Shown piece by piece: positions 53,436-62,695 of a stretch of 64,000 bases of DNA. The position numbers and the translations under genes were made by a program. Within the stretch, counting starts at the first letter, position 1. Each line of letters starts with the position of its first letter. This DNA is from Polaribacter reichenbachii (GTDB taxonomy: Bacteria > Bacteroidota > Bacteroidia > Flavobacteriales > Flavobacteriaceae). Location: assembly GCF_001975665.1 (NCBI RefSeq), contig NZ_CP019419.1, positions 806,001-870,000 of the forward strand. The letters are read 5' to 3'. Under the pieces are notes generated by a model that saw only the letters and a list, made by a program, of their open reading frames with translations, had not been told where the DNA came from and made no database searches.

Positions 53436-55628
53436 ATGCACAAATCTGTAAAAATTAAACAACATTTATTGGCTTTTCTCTTTTTAACCATTGGTTCATT
53501 TTTTTATGCTCAAACAGATTTAGCACCAACTATTTCTGCAGATGGCAGACAAACTTTTTGCCCAGGTTCTCCAATAAATATTGTAACCAATTTTACAATT
53601 ACAGACCCTGATGATACTACAATTGCTCGTTTCTATATTCAAATATCTACAGGATATCAATTCAACTTTGATTTATTAGAGCTAGAGGGCAATCATCCAA
53701 ACATAACAACTTCTTGGAACTCCTTAGAAGGAAAATTAACTTTAACTTCTGCAAATCTTGGTTCTGAAATATTATTATCAGATTTAGAAAACGCAGTAAA
53801 AGATGTTGTTTTTACAACAAACTCGAATAATATTACACCAGAAAAATTCTTTTCTTTAAGTATTGGAGATGCAAATTATTTACCTTCTACAGATCATTTT
53901 TATGAATTTATTTCGCAATCTGGTATCACTTGGACAGATGCTAAAATTGCTGCCGAAAATAGAACTTACTATGGAAGACAGGGTTATTTAGCAACACTAA
54001 CAAACCAAATAGAAGCCAATTTTGCAGGTGAGCAAGCTTCTGGAGCTGGTTGGATTGGTGGTTCTGATGAAGAAACTGAAGGTGTTTGGAAATGGGTAAC
54101 TGGCCCTGAAGCTGGCACCGTTTTTTGGAACGGACAAGGAAATGGGAGTTCACCTGCAGGCGAATTTGCCAATTGGCATACCGCTGGTAATGAACCTAAC
54201 GATTTTGGTGGCAATGAAGATTATGCACATATTACACACCCAAATCTTGGTGTTCCTGGTAAATGGAATGATTTACCAAACATTAGTGGTGTACCACCAG
54301 GAGATAATTATTACCCACAAGGTTATATTGTAGAATATGGTATTCCTTCAGATCCTACTCTTAATATTGTTGCTTCAACTAGTATTTATATTCCTCAAAT
54401 TACATCAACCATAAATGCAACAGTTTGCGATTCTGGCTCTGCTACTATTTCGGCAATACCAAGCGAAGGTGTAATATTTTGGTTTATAAACTCAGATATA
54501 AACTCACAAACTGAATTAGCAATTGGTAATAGTATTACAGTAAATAACATTACACAAACAACCACACTTTTTGCTTCTATTGTAATTAATGGTTGCACAA
54601 CATTACCAAGAATACCTGTAACAATTACAGTTATTGAAGAACCTACAATTACTAATAAAACTGATGATTTAATTTGTTCTGGAACAGCAACTTTAAGTGC
54701 ATCTGCTTCTGATGGTGATGTGTATTGGTATGAATCTACAACAAGTACAACTCCAATTTATATTGGTGATAATTTTACAACTCCAAATTTAAATACAACT
54801 ACAAGTTATTATGCAGAAGCAAATAATTCTGGCTGTAATTCTTCTGCAAGAACAGAAGTAATTGCGGTTGTAGATAATACAATACCTGAATTTGAAGTTT
54901 TACAAAACACTTATATTCTATGTGCAGACATTGGTTCTATTGATTTAGAAACTATAAATCCGCAGAGAAATTACAGCTATGTTTGGAAAAAAGAAGGTGA
55001 ACTTTTATCTGGAAATTCTTCAACTTTAAACATAAATACTTCTGGTAATTATACTGTAAGCGCTATTTCTGATGCTGGTTGTGAATCTTTAGCACAAACT
55101 ATCCTTGTAAAAGACTCTGAAAAAGCAACAATTACTATAGATGATGTACTTATTTCTGATGATTCTGATAACAATTCAATTCAAATAATTAATTCAGATT
55201 TAGGTAGTGGTGAATATGAATTTGCTATTGATGATGAATTTGGGACTTTTAAAAGTGATGGTTTTTTCGATAATCTATCCACTGGAATTCATACCCTATA
55301 TATAAAAGATATTGGTGGCTGTGGAACTGAAACCTTTGTGTTTTCTGTTTTGGCTTATCCAAAGTTTTTTACACCTAATGAAGATGGCACTAATGATTAC
55401 TGGAAAATATCGGGCTTTGACACTACATTCTACACTTCATCCGAAGTTTTAATTTACAACAGATATGGAAACCTAATTTATCAATTTAATGAAAATAGTC
55501 AAGGTTGGGATGGCTATTATCAGGGAAAAAAATTACCATCTAATAGTTATTGGTTTAAAGCAAGACTAACAGATGTAAATGGTTTATCTATAGAAAAAAC
55601 AGGAAATTTTAGTTTAATAAGAAAATAA
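53436..55628 (+). CDS. Secreted C-type lectin-like adhesin with type IX (type B) sorting domain
   Basis: A 730-residue exported protein with a signal peptide (HLLAFLFLTIGSFFYAQ). Residues about 28-145 hold a cadherin-like domain. From about 150 to 310 is a C-type lectin-like domain: HFYEFISQSGITWTDAKIAAE, GYLATLTNQIEANFAGEQA, WIGGSDEETEGVWKWVTGPE, the carbohydrate/calcium motif EPND and WNDLP. Then Ig-like repeats follow (ITSTINATVCDSGSATISAIPS; ITNKTDDLICSGTATLSASASDG; LSGNSSTLNINTSGNYTVSA). The C-terminus FFTPNEDGTNDYWKISGF to the end is the gliding motility/type B type IX sorting domain. It is likely a surface adhesin that binds glycans. Next gene follows after 4 bases. Confidence 0.88.
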   Translation: MHKSVKIKQHLLAFLFLTIGSFFYAQTDLAPTISADGRQTFCPGSPINIVTNFTITDPDDTTIARFYIQISTGYQFNFDLLELEGNHPNITTSWNSLEGKLTLTSANLGSEILLSDLENAVKDVVFTTNSNNITPEKFFSLSIGDANYLPSTDHFYEFISQSGITWTDAKIAAENRTYYGRQGYLATLTNQIEANFAGEQASGAGWIGGSDEETEGVWKWVTGPEAGTVFWNGQGNGSSPAGEFANWHTAGNEPNDFGGNEDYAHITHPNLGVPGKWNDLPNISGVPPGDNYYPQGYIVEYGIPSDPTLNIVASTSIYIPQITSTINATVCDSGSATISAIPSEGVIFWFINSDINSQTELAIGNSITVNNITQTTTLFASIVINGCTTLPRIPVTITVIEEPTITNKTDDLICSGTATLSASASDGDVYWYESTTSTTPIYIGDNFTTPNLNTTTSYYAEANNSGCNSSARTEVIAVVDNTIPEFEVLQNTYILCADIGSIDLETINPQRNYSYVWKKEGELLSGNSSTLNINTSGNYTVSAISDAGCESLAQTILVKDSEKATITIDDVLISDDSDNNSIQIINSDLGSGEYEFAIDDEFGTFKSDGFFDNLSTGIHTLYIKDIGGCGTETFVFSVLAYPKFFTPNEDGTNDYWKISGFDTTFYTSSEVLIYNRYGNLIYQFNENSQGWDGYYQGKKLPSNSYWFKARLTDVNGLSIEKTGNFSLIRK

Positions 55629-55632
55629 TAAA

Positions 55633-56235
55633 ATGGCATTAGTAACACCTTTATCAGCAGAACACGATTTAGAAACAAAAAAATTAGCAGAATTCTTTAA
55701 TGAAACTTTGGGTTTTTGCCCAAATTCGGTTTTAACAATGCAAAGAAGACCAGCAATCTCTAAGGCATTTATCAACTTAAATATGGCTGTTATGGCTAAT
55801 GAAGGACGTGTAACTTCTGCTTTAAAAAGAATGATTGCTTGGGTTTCTAGTAACGCAACTGGCTGTAGATATTGCCAAGCACACGCAATAAGAGCCGCAG
55901 AACGTTATGGAGCAGAACAAGAACAATTAGATAATATTTGGGAATACAAAACGCACTCAGCATTTTCTGATGCAGAAAGAGCTGCCTTAGATTTTTCTTT
56001 AGCTGCTTCTATGGTACCAAATGCTGTAAGTGCTGAAATAAAAACTGAACTTTACAAATATTGGGATGAAGGAGAAATTGTAGAAATGTTAGGTGTAATT
56101 TCTTTATTTGGCTATTTAAATAGATGGAATGACTCTATGGGAACAACTATGGAAGAAGGTGCCATTGATAGTGGTAATCAATATTTAGGAAAACATGGTT
56201 TTGAAGTTGGTAAACACGATGGTTCTAAGTATTAA
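55633..56235 (+). CDS. Carboxymuconolactone decarboxylase/AhpD-family protein
   Basis: A 200-residue cytoplasmic protein. The AhpD-like core carries the redox-active pair in GCRYCQAHAIRAAERYG (Cys78, Cys81, His84) preceded by a Glu-rich helix and followed by FSDAERAALDFSLAASMVPNAV. These residues match peroxidase-related members of the family that use the CxxC pair to reduce peroxides. The substrate is not known. The gene starts 4 bases after the lectin gene, yet its function is unrelated; the short spacing may be chance. Confidence 0.88.
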   Translation: MALVTPLSAEHDLETKKLAEFFNETLGFCPNSVLTMQRRPAISKAFINLNMAVMANEGRVTSALKRMIAWVSSNATGCRYCQAHAIRAAERYGAEQEQLDNIWEYKTHSAFSDAERAALDFSLAASMVPNAVSAEIKTELYKYWDEGEIVEMLGVISLFGYLNRWNDSMGTTMEEGAIDSGNQYLGKHGFEVGKHDGSKY

Positions 56236-56245
56236 TTTAAAAGAC

Positions 56246-56542
56246 CTATCTTTTAATCCAAAATTCGGGATTTCTGCTTGTATGTAAAACAGCTAAAATT
56301 TCAATAATTGTTTTATTTTTTATTCTGTAGTGTATACCAAAAGGAAAGCTCTTCAAGTATCGAACTCTTGAATCTCTATATTTAATTTGAAAAGAATTTG
56401 GTTTCATTTTAATGAAATCAAATTCTGCATATAGACTTTCTAAAAACTTATCAGTAACATAACTCGAAGCATTTTCATCGTAATAATCTACAATTCCTTG
56501 TATATCTTCTCTAGCAAGAAGCCTTACTTGAAATTAATACAT
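56246..56542 (-). pseudogene. RelE/ParE-family toxin gene with a stop at codon 3
   Basis: The ATG overlaps the antitoxin stop codon (TAATG), the usual coupling in such operons, but the frame reads Met-Tyr-stop. From codon 4 a complete ParE-type toxin follows without interruption: FQVRLLAREDIQGIVDYYDE, FLESLYAEFDFIKMKPNSFQ, VRYLKSFPFGIHYRI and AVLHTSRNPEFW, then the true stop. Total length is 98 codons, normal for ParE. No alternative ATG, GTG or TTG start lies before about codon 50, so the toxin is probably not made. A single change (for example CAA to TAA) would explain this. Confidence 0.85.
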
Positions 56543-56757
56543 TATTTTCTCTTAATTGAAAATTTTAATTCTGATAAAGAGATATAGTTTTCAGGATTCT
56601 CATTAACTTCAAGAATTCGAGTGTCTAAAACTTCTTTATGATTTTCACTCAATTCACTGTTTTGTAATTTCTGAACAATGTGTAATTGAAAATCTTCTAA
56701 AGTTTTAAAATGACTTTTTGAAATATTTATAGGCTCATCAAAAGAAATAGTTTTCAT
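56542..56757 (-). CDS. Antitoxin partner of the disabled ParE-type toxin
   Basis: A 71-residue small protein: TISFDEPINISKSHFKTLED near the start, ELSENHKEVLDTRI in the middle and PENYISLSELKFSIKRK at the basic end. It is not a recognisable YefM/Phd or RelB in detail, but its size, its position directly before a ParE-type gene and the TAATG overlap identify it as the antitoxin. The C-terminal half (from about residue 40) would bind and block the toxin. It is intact while its partner has an early stop. Confidence 0.7.
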   Translation of the reverse strand: MKTISFDEPINISKSHFKTLEDFQLHIVQKLQNSELSENHKEVLDTRILEVNENPENYISLSELKFSIKRK

Positions 56758-56864
56758 AACACACTGTTTTTAACAAATATAATTATTTTTTTTGAGTAAA
56801 AAGATTTCTAATTAATTAGCAATAACAGAAAAACTTAATTTTAAATAAAACTTACAAAAAAGTT

Positions 56865-56940
56865 TAGCCCTGATTAAGCAATTTGTTTGAGCTCTCCCAA
56901 TTTTAATCGGGAAGCGAGTAGCGAAAGCAGGAAATAGCTT
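56865..56940. repeat. Degenerate flavobacterial intergenic repeat (TAGCCCTGATT...AGCAGGAAATAGCTT)
   Basis: The segment starts with TAGCCCTGATT and ends with GAAAGCAGGAAATAGCTT, the ends of a dispersed intergenic repeat I recall as common in flavobacterial genomes. An imperfect hairpin sits between them (CCCAATT with AATCGGG, one mismatch). It lies in the space between the antitoxin gene and the sucB terminator. Confidence 0.6.
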
Positions 56941-56948
56941 CAAACGAA

Positions 56949-56976
56949 AAAATCCCAAGTAACAACTTGGGATTTT
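56949..56976 (-). terminator. Terminator of sucB
   Basis: A 12-bp perfect stem AAAATCCCAAGT with ACTTGGGATTTT, 4-base loop, with T-rich sequence after it on the minus strand. It begins 26 bases after the sucB stop. Confidence 0.9.
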
Positions 56977-57001
56977 AATATTTATCTAACAATAAAACTG
57001 T

Positions 57002-58216
57002 TTACATTTCTAATGCTCTTTCAGGATTACCATCCATTAACAATTCTACAGGGTTTTCTAAAGCTTCTTTTACAGCTACTAAGAAACCAACAGATTCTCT
57101 ACCATCTACAATTCTGTGATCGTAAGATAAAGCAACATACATAATTGGCTGAATAACAATTCCGCCATTTACAGCCATTGGCCTGTTTACAATGTTGTGC
57201 ATTCCTAAAATTCCACTTTGTGGAGGGTTGATAATTGGTGTTGATAACATAGAACCAAATACACCACCATTGGTAATTGTAAATGTACCTCCTGTCATTT
57301 CATCAATAGTAATTTGCCCATCTCTTGCTCTTAAAGCTAAACGTTTTACTTCAGATTCTACACCTCTAAAAGATAAGTTTTCTGCATTTCTAATTACAGG
57401 TACCATTAATCCTTTAGGACCAGAAACTGCTATAGAAATATCTTGAAAATCGTGTTTTATCTGGAAATCTCCATCAATCATAGAATTAACATCTGGAAAC
57501 AATTTCAATGCTCTTACTACTGCTAAAGTAAAGAAAGACATAAACCCTAAACCAACTCCATGTTTTTCTTTAAAGGCAACTTTAAATTCATTACGTAAAT
57601 CGAAAATTGGCTGCATATTAACCTCGTTAAACGTAGTTAACATTGCAGTTTCGCTTTTTACAGATACCAAACGTTGCGCAACTTTTCTACGTAACATAGA
57701 CATTTTCTTACGCTCAGTTCCTCTAGAACCATTTGCTGGCTGAGTACCCATAGAAGGTACTGCTTTTACAGCATCTTCTTTAGTAATTCTACCATCTTTA
57801 CCTGTTCCTTTTACTGCAGATGATGCAATACCTTTTTCTGCTAATACTTTTTTAGCAGCAGGAGAAGCTGTACCAGTAGCATAAGTTGCTACTTTAGGAG
57901 CTGCTACTTCTGGTTTTTCCTCTTCTTTAGGAGCTTCATCTTTTGGTGTAGATTCTTCACTACCTTCTGGTTTTGCAGCAGATGTATCAATTAAACAAAC
58001 CACAGCACCAACAGCAACAGCATCACCTTCTTCTGCTTGTAAAGTGATAATACCACTTTCTTCTGCAGGCAATTCTAAAGTTGCTTTGTCAGAATCTACT
58101 TCTGCAATTGGTTGATCTTTTTCTACGTAGTCTCCATCTTCAACTAACCAAGTTGCAATTTCTACTTCTGTAATCGATTCTCCTGGAGAAGGAACTTTCA
58201 TTTCTAAGACACTCAT
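57002..58216 (-). CDS. sucB: Dihydrolipoyllysine-residue succinyltransferase (2-oxoglutarate dehydrogenase E2)
   Basis: Core E2 of the 2-oxoglutarate dehydrogenase complex, 404 residues. One lipoyl domain with the attachment Lys44 in [15 protein letters not shown], then an Ala/Pro/Glu-rich linker, a peripheral subunit-binding domain (about 118-155: [30 protein letters not shown]) and the catalytic domain (about 173-404) ending with [17 protein letters not shown], which has the catalytic His367. Other E2o signatures are [26 protein letters not shown]. It follows sucA on the same strand after 189 bases. Confidence 0.97.
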   Translation of the reverse strand: MSVLEMKVPSPGESITEVEIATWLVEDGDYVEKDQPIAEVDSDKATLELPAEESGIITLQAEEGDAVAVGAVVCLIDTSAAKPEGSEESTPKDEAPKEEEKPEVAAPKVATYATGTASPAAKKVLAEKGIASSAVKGTGKDGRITKEDAVKAVPSMGTQPANGSRGTERKKMSMLRRKVAQRLVSVKSETAMLTTFNEVNMQPIFDLRNEFKVAFKEKHGVGLGFMSFFTLAVVRALKLFPDVNSMIDGDFQIKHDFQDISIAVSGPKGLMVPVIRNAENLSFRGVESEVKRLALRARDGQITIDEMTGGTFTITNGGVFGSMLSTPIINPPQSGILGMHNIVNRPMAVNGGIVIQPIMYVALSYDHRIVDGRESVGFLVAVKEALENPVELLMDGNPERALEM

Positions 58217-58405
58217 CAGTTCTGGTTTTACTTTATGCCGAATTTAATCAGCTATTTTAATTTAATTTTTCGTTTTATTATTTGGGCGTTTTTACAGGCT
58301 TTACTCTATATCTTTTTTACTTTGTTCTAGATACAAAATTTCTTAAAAAAGAAATTTTACTCGAACTGACAGTAAAAAAGGATGTCGTTTCAATCCTTAA
58401 CGCAT

Positions 58406-61138
58406 TTAGTCATTACTAAAAACACTATCTATTACTGCTCTATGACGCTTTTTAAAACGTGTACTAGAACCCGCAGCTGGTACTGCATAATATTTACGAG
58501 AGCGAACACTTAAATTCTTTAACTCAAAACGCTGTAACATATAACTCCAAGCCCCCATATTTCTAGGTTCTTCTTGTGCCCAAATATATTCTGTAACATT
58601 TGGATATCTGTCTATTATTTTCTGAATTTTTTCTTCGTGTAAAGGGAATAATTGCTCTATTCTAATTAAAGCTACATCTTCTCTTTGCAACTCTTCTCTT
58701 TCTGCTAATAAATCGTAATAAAATTTACCCATACAGAAAACCATTTTCTTAACTCCATCTGTATTTAAAGTATCATCTATAACCTCTTGGAATTCGCCAT
58801 TTGCCAATTCTTGAATTGTATTTACAGCTTTTGGATGACGTAATAAACTTTTTGGTGTGAATACAATTAAAGGTTTTCTATAATTACGTTTCATTTGACG
58901 ACGTAATAAGTGATAGAAGTTTGCAGGTGTTGTACAGTTTGCAACTGTCATGTTATCTTCTGCACATAATTGTAAATAACGTTCTATTCTTGCTGATGAA
59001 TGCTCAGAACCTTGCCCTTCATAACCATGAGGTAATAAAACAACAATACCATTTTGAGCTTTCCATTTATCTTCTGCAGCAGAAATATATTGATCGAACA
59101 TAATTTGAGCACCGTTAGAAAAATCTCCAAACTGTGCTTCCCAAATTGTTAATGTATTTGGGTTACCCATTGCATAGCCGTAATCGAAACCTAAAACCCC
59201 ATACTCAGATAATAACGAGTTATAAATCGTCATTTTACCTTTATTATTAGGATTTGTATTTAATAAGTTTATTCTTTCTTCAGAAACCTCATCGCGTAAA
59301 ATAGCATGTCTATGAGAAAAAGTACCTCTTTCTACATCTTGTCCAGAAATTCTAACATTATAACCTTCTTCCATTAAAGAACCATATGCTAAATTTTCTG
59401 CCATTCCCCAATCTAATTCATTGGTTTCGAAAGCCATTTTTGCTCTACCTTGCAAAATTCTTTCTGCTTTTCTAACAAAATTTGCTCCATCTGGTACTGT
59501 AGAAACTACTTTTGCAATTTTCTTTAAATTTTCTTCAGAATAAGTAGTATCTAAAGTAGTTAGCATGGCCTCTTTATCTTGTCGCTCAAAGCCTTCCCAA
59601 GTAGATTCCATAAATTCTTTAACCTTAGAAGTAGTATCTTCTTTAGATTTATCGAATTCTGTACTCAACATTTCTTTAAATTCCTTAGTAATTGATGTTA
59701 AGTAATTTTTATCAATACTACCTTCTGCAATTAATTGTGCTGCATAAATATCTTTCGGATTTTTATGTTTTGCAATTGCTTTGTATAACTTTGGCTGTGT
59801 AAAACGAGGCTCATCACCTTCATTATGACCATATTTACGATATCCTAATAAATCGATAAAAACATCTGCTTCAAATCGCATTCTAAATTGCAGCGCCATT
59901 TCCATAGCATGACAAACTGCTTCTGTATCGTCTGCATTAACGTGTAAAACTGGCGATAAAGTAACTTTACCAACATCTGTACAATACGTACTAGAACGTG
60001 CATCTAAATAATTCGTTGTAAAACCAATTTGATTATTTACAACAATATGTACAGTACCTCCTGTTTTATAACCATTTAATTTTGCCATCTGAACTACTTC
60101 ATAAGCAATTCCTTGACCTGCAATTGCAGCATCTCCATGAATAATAATTGGTAATATCTTGCTAGAATCACCATCGTATTTTCTATCGATTTTTGCTCTA
60201 GTAATACCTTCTGCTACAGCTGCTACTGTTTCTAAATGCGATGGATTTGGCACTAAATTCATTTTAATTTCATTACCATCTCTATAAGTTTTACTTAAAG
60301 TTAAACCTAAATGATATTTTACATCTCCATCTATATCTTCATCTTCAAAATCTTTACCTTCAAACTCACTAAAAAGTTCTCTTACAGGTTTTTTAAAGAT
60401 ATTTACTAATGTGTTTAAACGACCTCTGTGTGCCATTCCTAAAACACATTCTTTAACTCCATAAACTTCTGCTGCATCTCTTAACATTACAGCAATACCT
60501 GGTATTAAAGTTTCTCCTCCTTCTAAAGAAAAACGTTTTTGACCCACATACTTAGTTTGTAAAAAACTCTCGAAAGTTACAGCTTGATTTAATTTACCTA
60601 AAATATATTTTTTAGCTTCTGCACTATAATTTGGATGATTATCGTTTTGACCCAAACGATCATTCCACCATTTTAATTTTTCTGGATTACGCATGTAGGT
60701 ATATTCTACACCAATAGAATCGCAATAAATACGTTTTAAATTTTTTATAATATTGCTTAAAGATGTTTTACCTAAACCAAGTATATCCCCTGCAGAGAAC
60801 TCCATGTCTAAATCGTTTTCGGATAAACCAAAATTTTCGATATCTAAAGTAGGTTGGTATTGTCTTCTATCTCTAACAGGATTTGTTTTTGTAAACAAAT
60901 GCCCTCTTGTTCTATACCCATTAATTAAATCTACTACTAAAAATTCTTTACGAACTTCTTGCGGAATTTCTACGACTTCTTCTTCATCAGTTAATGAGTA
61001 ATTTTCATTTGCTAAATCATATCCCTGAAAAAAACTTCTCCAACTTGGTTCTACTGAATCTGGATTAACTAAATATTTATCATATAAGTCAGCTATAAAA
61101 CCGGTATGTACTGCGTTTAAAAACGAAAATTTATCCAT
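58406..61138 (-). CDS. sucA: 2-oxoglutarate dehydrogenase E1 component
   Basis: Thiamine diphosphate-dependent decarboxylase, 910 residues. It begins with the E1o N-terminal segment (NAVHTGFIADLYDKYLVNPDSVEPSWRSFF) that binds E2. Catalytic parts include FSLEGGETLIPGIAVML, GMAHRGRLNTLVNIFKKP, IIIHGDAAIAGQGIAYEVVQMAKL, VHIVVNNQIGFTT and GYRKYGHNEGDEPRFTQP. The transketolase-like pyrimidine domain includes GQDVERGTFSHRHAIL and VLLPHGYEGQGSEHSSARIERYLQL. A TATTTTTG -7-like element lies about 40 bases upstream. It is followed on the same strand by sucB. Confidence 0.98.
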   Translation of the reverse strand: MDKFSFLNAVHTGFIADLYDKYLVNPDSVEPSWRSFFQGYDLANENYSLTDEEEVVEIPQEVRKEFLVVDLINGYRTRGHLFTKTNPVRDRRQYQPTLDIENFGLSENDLDMEFSAGDILGLGKTSLSNIIKNLKRIYCDSIGVEYTYMRNPEKLKWWNDRLGQNDNHPNYSAEAKKYILGKLNQAVTFESFLQTKYVGQKRFSLEGGETLIPGIAVMLRDAAEVYGVKECVLGMAHRGRLNTLVNIFKKPVRELFSEFEGKDFEDEDIDGDVKYHLGLTLSKTYRDGNEIKMNLVPNPSHLETVAAVAEGITRAKIDRKYDGDSSKILPIIIHGDAAIAGQGIAYEVVQMAKLNGYKTGGTVHIVVNNQIGFTTNYLDARSSTYCTDVGKVTLSPVLHVNADDTEAVCHAMEMALQFRMRFEADVFIDLLGYRKYGHNEGDEPRFTQPKLYKAIAKHKNPKDIYAAQLIAEGSIDKNYLTSITKEFKEMLSTEFDKSKEDTTSKVKEFMESTWEGFERQDKEAMLTTLDTTYSEENLKKIAKVVSTVPDGANFVRKAERILQGRAKMAFETNELDWGMAENLAYGSLMEEGYNVRISGQDVERGTFSHRHAILRDEVSEERINLLNTNPNNKGKMTIYNSLLSEYGVLGFDYGYAMGNPNTLTIWEAQFGDFSNGAQIMFDQYISAAEDKWKAQNGIVVLLPHGYEGQGSEHSSARIERYLQLCAEDNMTVANCTTPANFYHLLRRQMKRNYRKPLIVFTPKSLLRHPKAVNTIQELANGEFQEVIDDTLNTDGVKKMVFCMGKFYYDLLAEREELQREDVALIRIEQLFPLHEEKIQKIIDRYPNVTEYIWAQEEPRNMGAWSYMLQRFELKNLSVRSRKYYAVPAAGSSTRFKKRHRAVIDSVFSND

Positions 61139-61262
61139 ATTATAATTTATGCTTTTTTATTAAGCTATCATGACTCACAAAAATACAACAAATGTTAAAA
61201 AAGGAAGATTTTTTTTGAGAATAAAAAAAGTTAATATTTTTTTCATTTTTTTTACAAAAGTA

Positions 61263-61293
61263 TTTGGCAGTATTCTAAAAAGATATATATTTG
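61263..61293 (+). promoter_or_regulatory. Bacteroidetes-type promoter of tRNA-Asn
   Basis: TTTG at 61263-61266, exactly 19 bases, then TATATTTG at 61286-61293: a full match to TTTG-N19-TANNTTTG. It ends 32 bases before the tRNA. Confidence 0.85.
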
Positions 61294-61325
61294 CACTCGC
61301 TAATCACAAATTAAGTGAAGCAAAC

Positions 61326-61399
61326 TCCTCCTTAGCTCAGTTGGTTAGAGCATCTGACTGTTAATCAGAGGGTCCTTGGTTCGAGCCCAAGAGGGGGAG
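61326..61399 (+). tRNA. tRNA-Asn (anticodon GTT)
   Basis: A complete 74-base cloverleaf. The acceptor stem TCCTCCT pairs with AGGGGGA (one G-T pair). The D arm is GCTCAGTTGGTTAGAGC, the anticodon arm CTGACTGTTAATCAG with GTT, and the T arm CTTGGTTCGAGCCCAAG. CCA is not encoded. It is followed by its own terminator. Confidence 0.97.
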
Positions 61400-61403
61400 C
61401 TTA

Positions 61404-61437
61404 AAAAAAGCCTTATCATTTTTGATAAGGCTTTTTT
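61404..61437. terminator. Terminator of tRNA-Asn
   Basis: A 15-bp perfect stem AAAAAAGCCTTATCA with TGATAAGGCTTTTTT around a 4-base T loop, directly after the tRNA. It would work in both directions. Confidence 0.92.
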
Positions 61438-61471
61438 GTTTTTAACACACAAAATTTTGGTAAAGTCTGGA

Positions 61472-61501
61472 ATCAAGTCTAAAAGGGATCAAGTCTAAAA
61501 G
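61472..61501. repeat. Two tandem copies of ATCAAGTCTAAAAG
   Basis: Two perfect 14-base copies separated by two bases (period 16). They lie in the 255-base gene-free stretch between the tRNA-Asn terminator and the oxidoreductase stop, where nothing else is visible. Confidence 0.85.
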
Positions 61502-61692
61502 TTGTGTTTAGGCAAAAATTGTATTTACTCTACAGAATAGGAATTCTATATCCTTTATCAATAAAAATTTCACTCAAATACTTTAATTCTTACATTAAAC
61601 AATTCTGTTTTTGTTTTTGCATCTCTCTTATCAGGCATAGTTTAGAATATTTTAGGATTGCTTACATCATTTTAGCAATTGTTTTAAAAATT

Positions 61693-62658
61693 TTATTTGA
61701 TAAAACAATCTATAATCTTCATTACCTCTAGCCCCTCTTGTACACTATTAGGATTGTTCTTTTTTGTTAAAAAATAAGCTACAGTAGCAGCTATCATAGG
61801 TTCTTGAATATGTTTAGGGTTTATAAAATTAAAAACCTCTTGATGATGTTCTGTGTTTAAAATTACTTTTTCTCCATAAAAGGAAAAATGTATTGAGCCT
61901 TTTGTTCCGTAAATTTTACATTGATCTTTGGCTTCTTTTTTAGTTGCGTTAAAATTCCAAACACCTCTAAATTGAACTCCATTTTTGAACTTAATAATTC
62001 CGTTAACCAAATCATGAACATTATCTTTATTTGTAGTAGATGAAAAACCTTCAGCCTTTTCTATGTTACCAAAATAGTAATACATCAAATCTAACTGATG
62101 AGGAGCAATATCATTGAAATATCCACCTCCAGAAATAACTGGCTTTAACCGCCAATGCTCTTCTGTTTTAGTTATAATATTGTTTTCTTTAGATTGCAAA
62201 ATTTGAATATCTGCAAGAGTAACATCTCCAATAATTTTTGAATCTAATAACTCTTTCACTTTTAAAAAAGGTGCCAATTTTCTTCTATAGTGTGCTACAA
62301 CAATAGTATCATTTTCTGAGACAATAGCATTTAGTTCTTTAGCCTCTATAGCATTTAAAGTCATTGGTTTTTCTAAATAAATAAATTTTTTAGCTGCTAA
62401 ACATTTTTTTGCAATCTCTAAATGTGTAGAAGGTGGTGTGGCAATATAAACTGCATTTATTGCTGTATTAGCCAACAACTCATCTACAGAGTTATACCAA
62501 AAAGGAACCTGATGCCTTGCTGCGAAATCTTTTGCTTTTTCCGTATTTCTTCGCATTACAGCAATTAATTTAGAATGTTTAACTTTATTAAATGCAGGAC
62601 CACTTTTTATTTCTGCAACATCTCCACATCCAATAATTCCCCAATTAATTGTTGTCAT
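61693..62658 (-). CDS. Gfo/Idh/MocA-family oxidoreductase
   Basis: NAD(P)-dependent oxidoreductase of 321 residues, the usual length. The Rossmann fold starts NWGIIGCGDVAEIKSGPAFNKV with the GCGDVA nucleotide motif. AVYIATPPSTHLEIAKKCLAA is the next signature, followed by the catalytic EKPMTLNAIEA with the conserved Lys of the EKP motif, and HYRRKLAPFL and GGGYFNDIAPHQLDLMYYYFG with the conserved His and Asp of the active site. The sugar or inositol substrate is not known. It lies 37 bases downstream of acs on the same strand. Confidence 0.92.
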   Translation of the reverse strand: MTTINWGIIGCGDVAEIKSGPAFNKVKHSKLIAVMRRNTEKAKDFAARHQVPFWYNSVDELLANTAINAVYIATPPSTHLEIAKKCLAAKKFIYLEKPMTLNAIEAKELNAIVSENDTIVVAHYRRKLAPFLKVKELLDSKIIGDVTLADIQILQSKENNIITKTEEHWRLKPVISGGGYFNDIAPHQLDLMYYYFGNIEKAEGFSSTTNKDNVHDLVNGIIKFKNGVQFRGVWNFNATKKEAKDQCKIYGTKGSIHFSFYGEKVILNTEHHQEVFNFINPKHIQEPMIAATVAYFLTKKNNPNSVQEGLEVMKIIDCFIK

Positions 62659-62695
62659 ATTTCACTAAATTTAGTTGGTATTTTTTAAAACTGAT

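Noticed and set aside
61170..61364. Plus-strand open frame of 64 codons
   Set aside because: It contains the tRNA-Asn promoter and runs into the tRNA itself, so it cannot be a real gene.
61504..61731. Plus-strand open frame of 75 codons after the tRNA terminator
   Set aside because: It overlaps the end of the oxidoreductase gene, begins with a GTG and has a biased hydrophobic and aromatic composition typical of AT-rich non-coding DNA.
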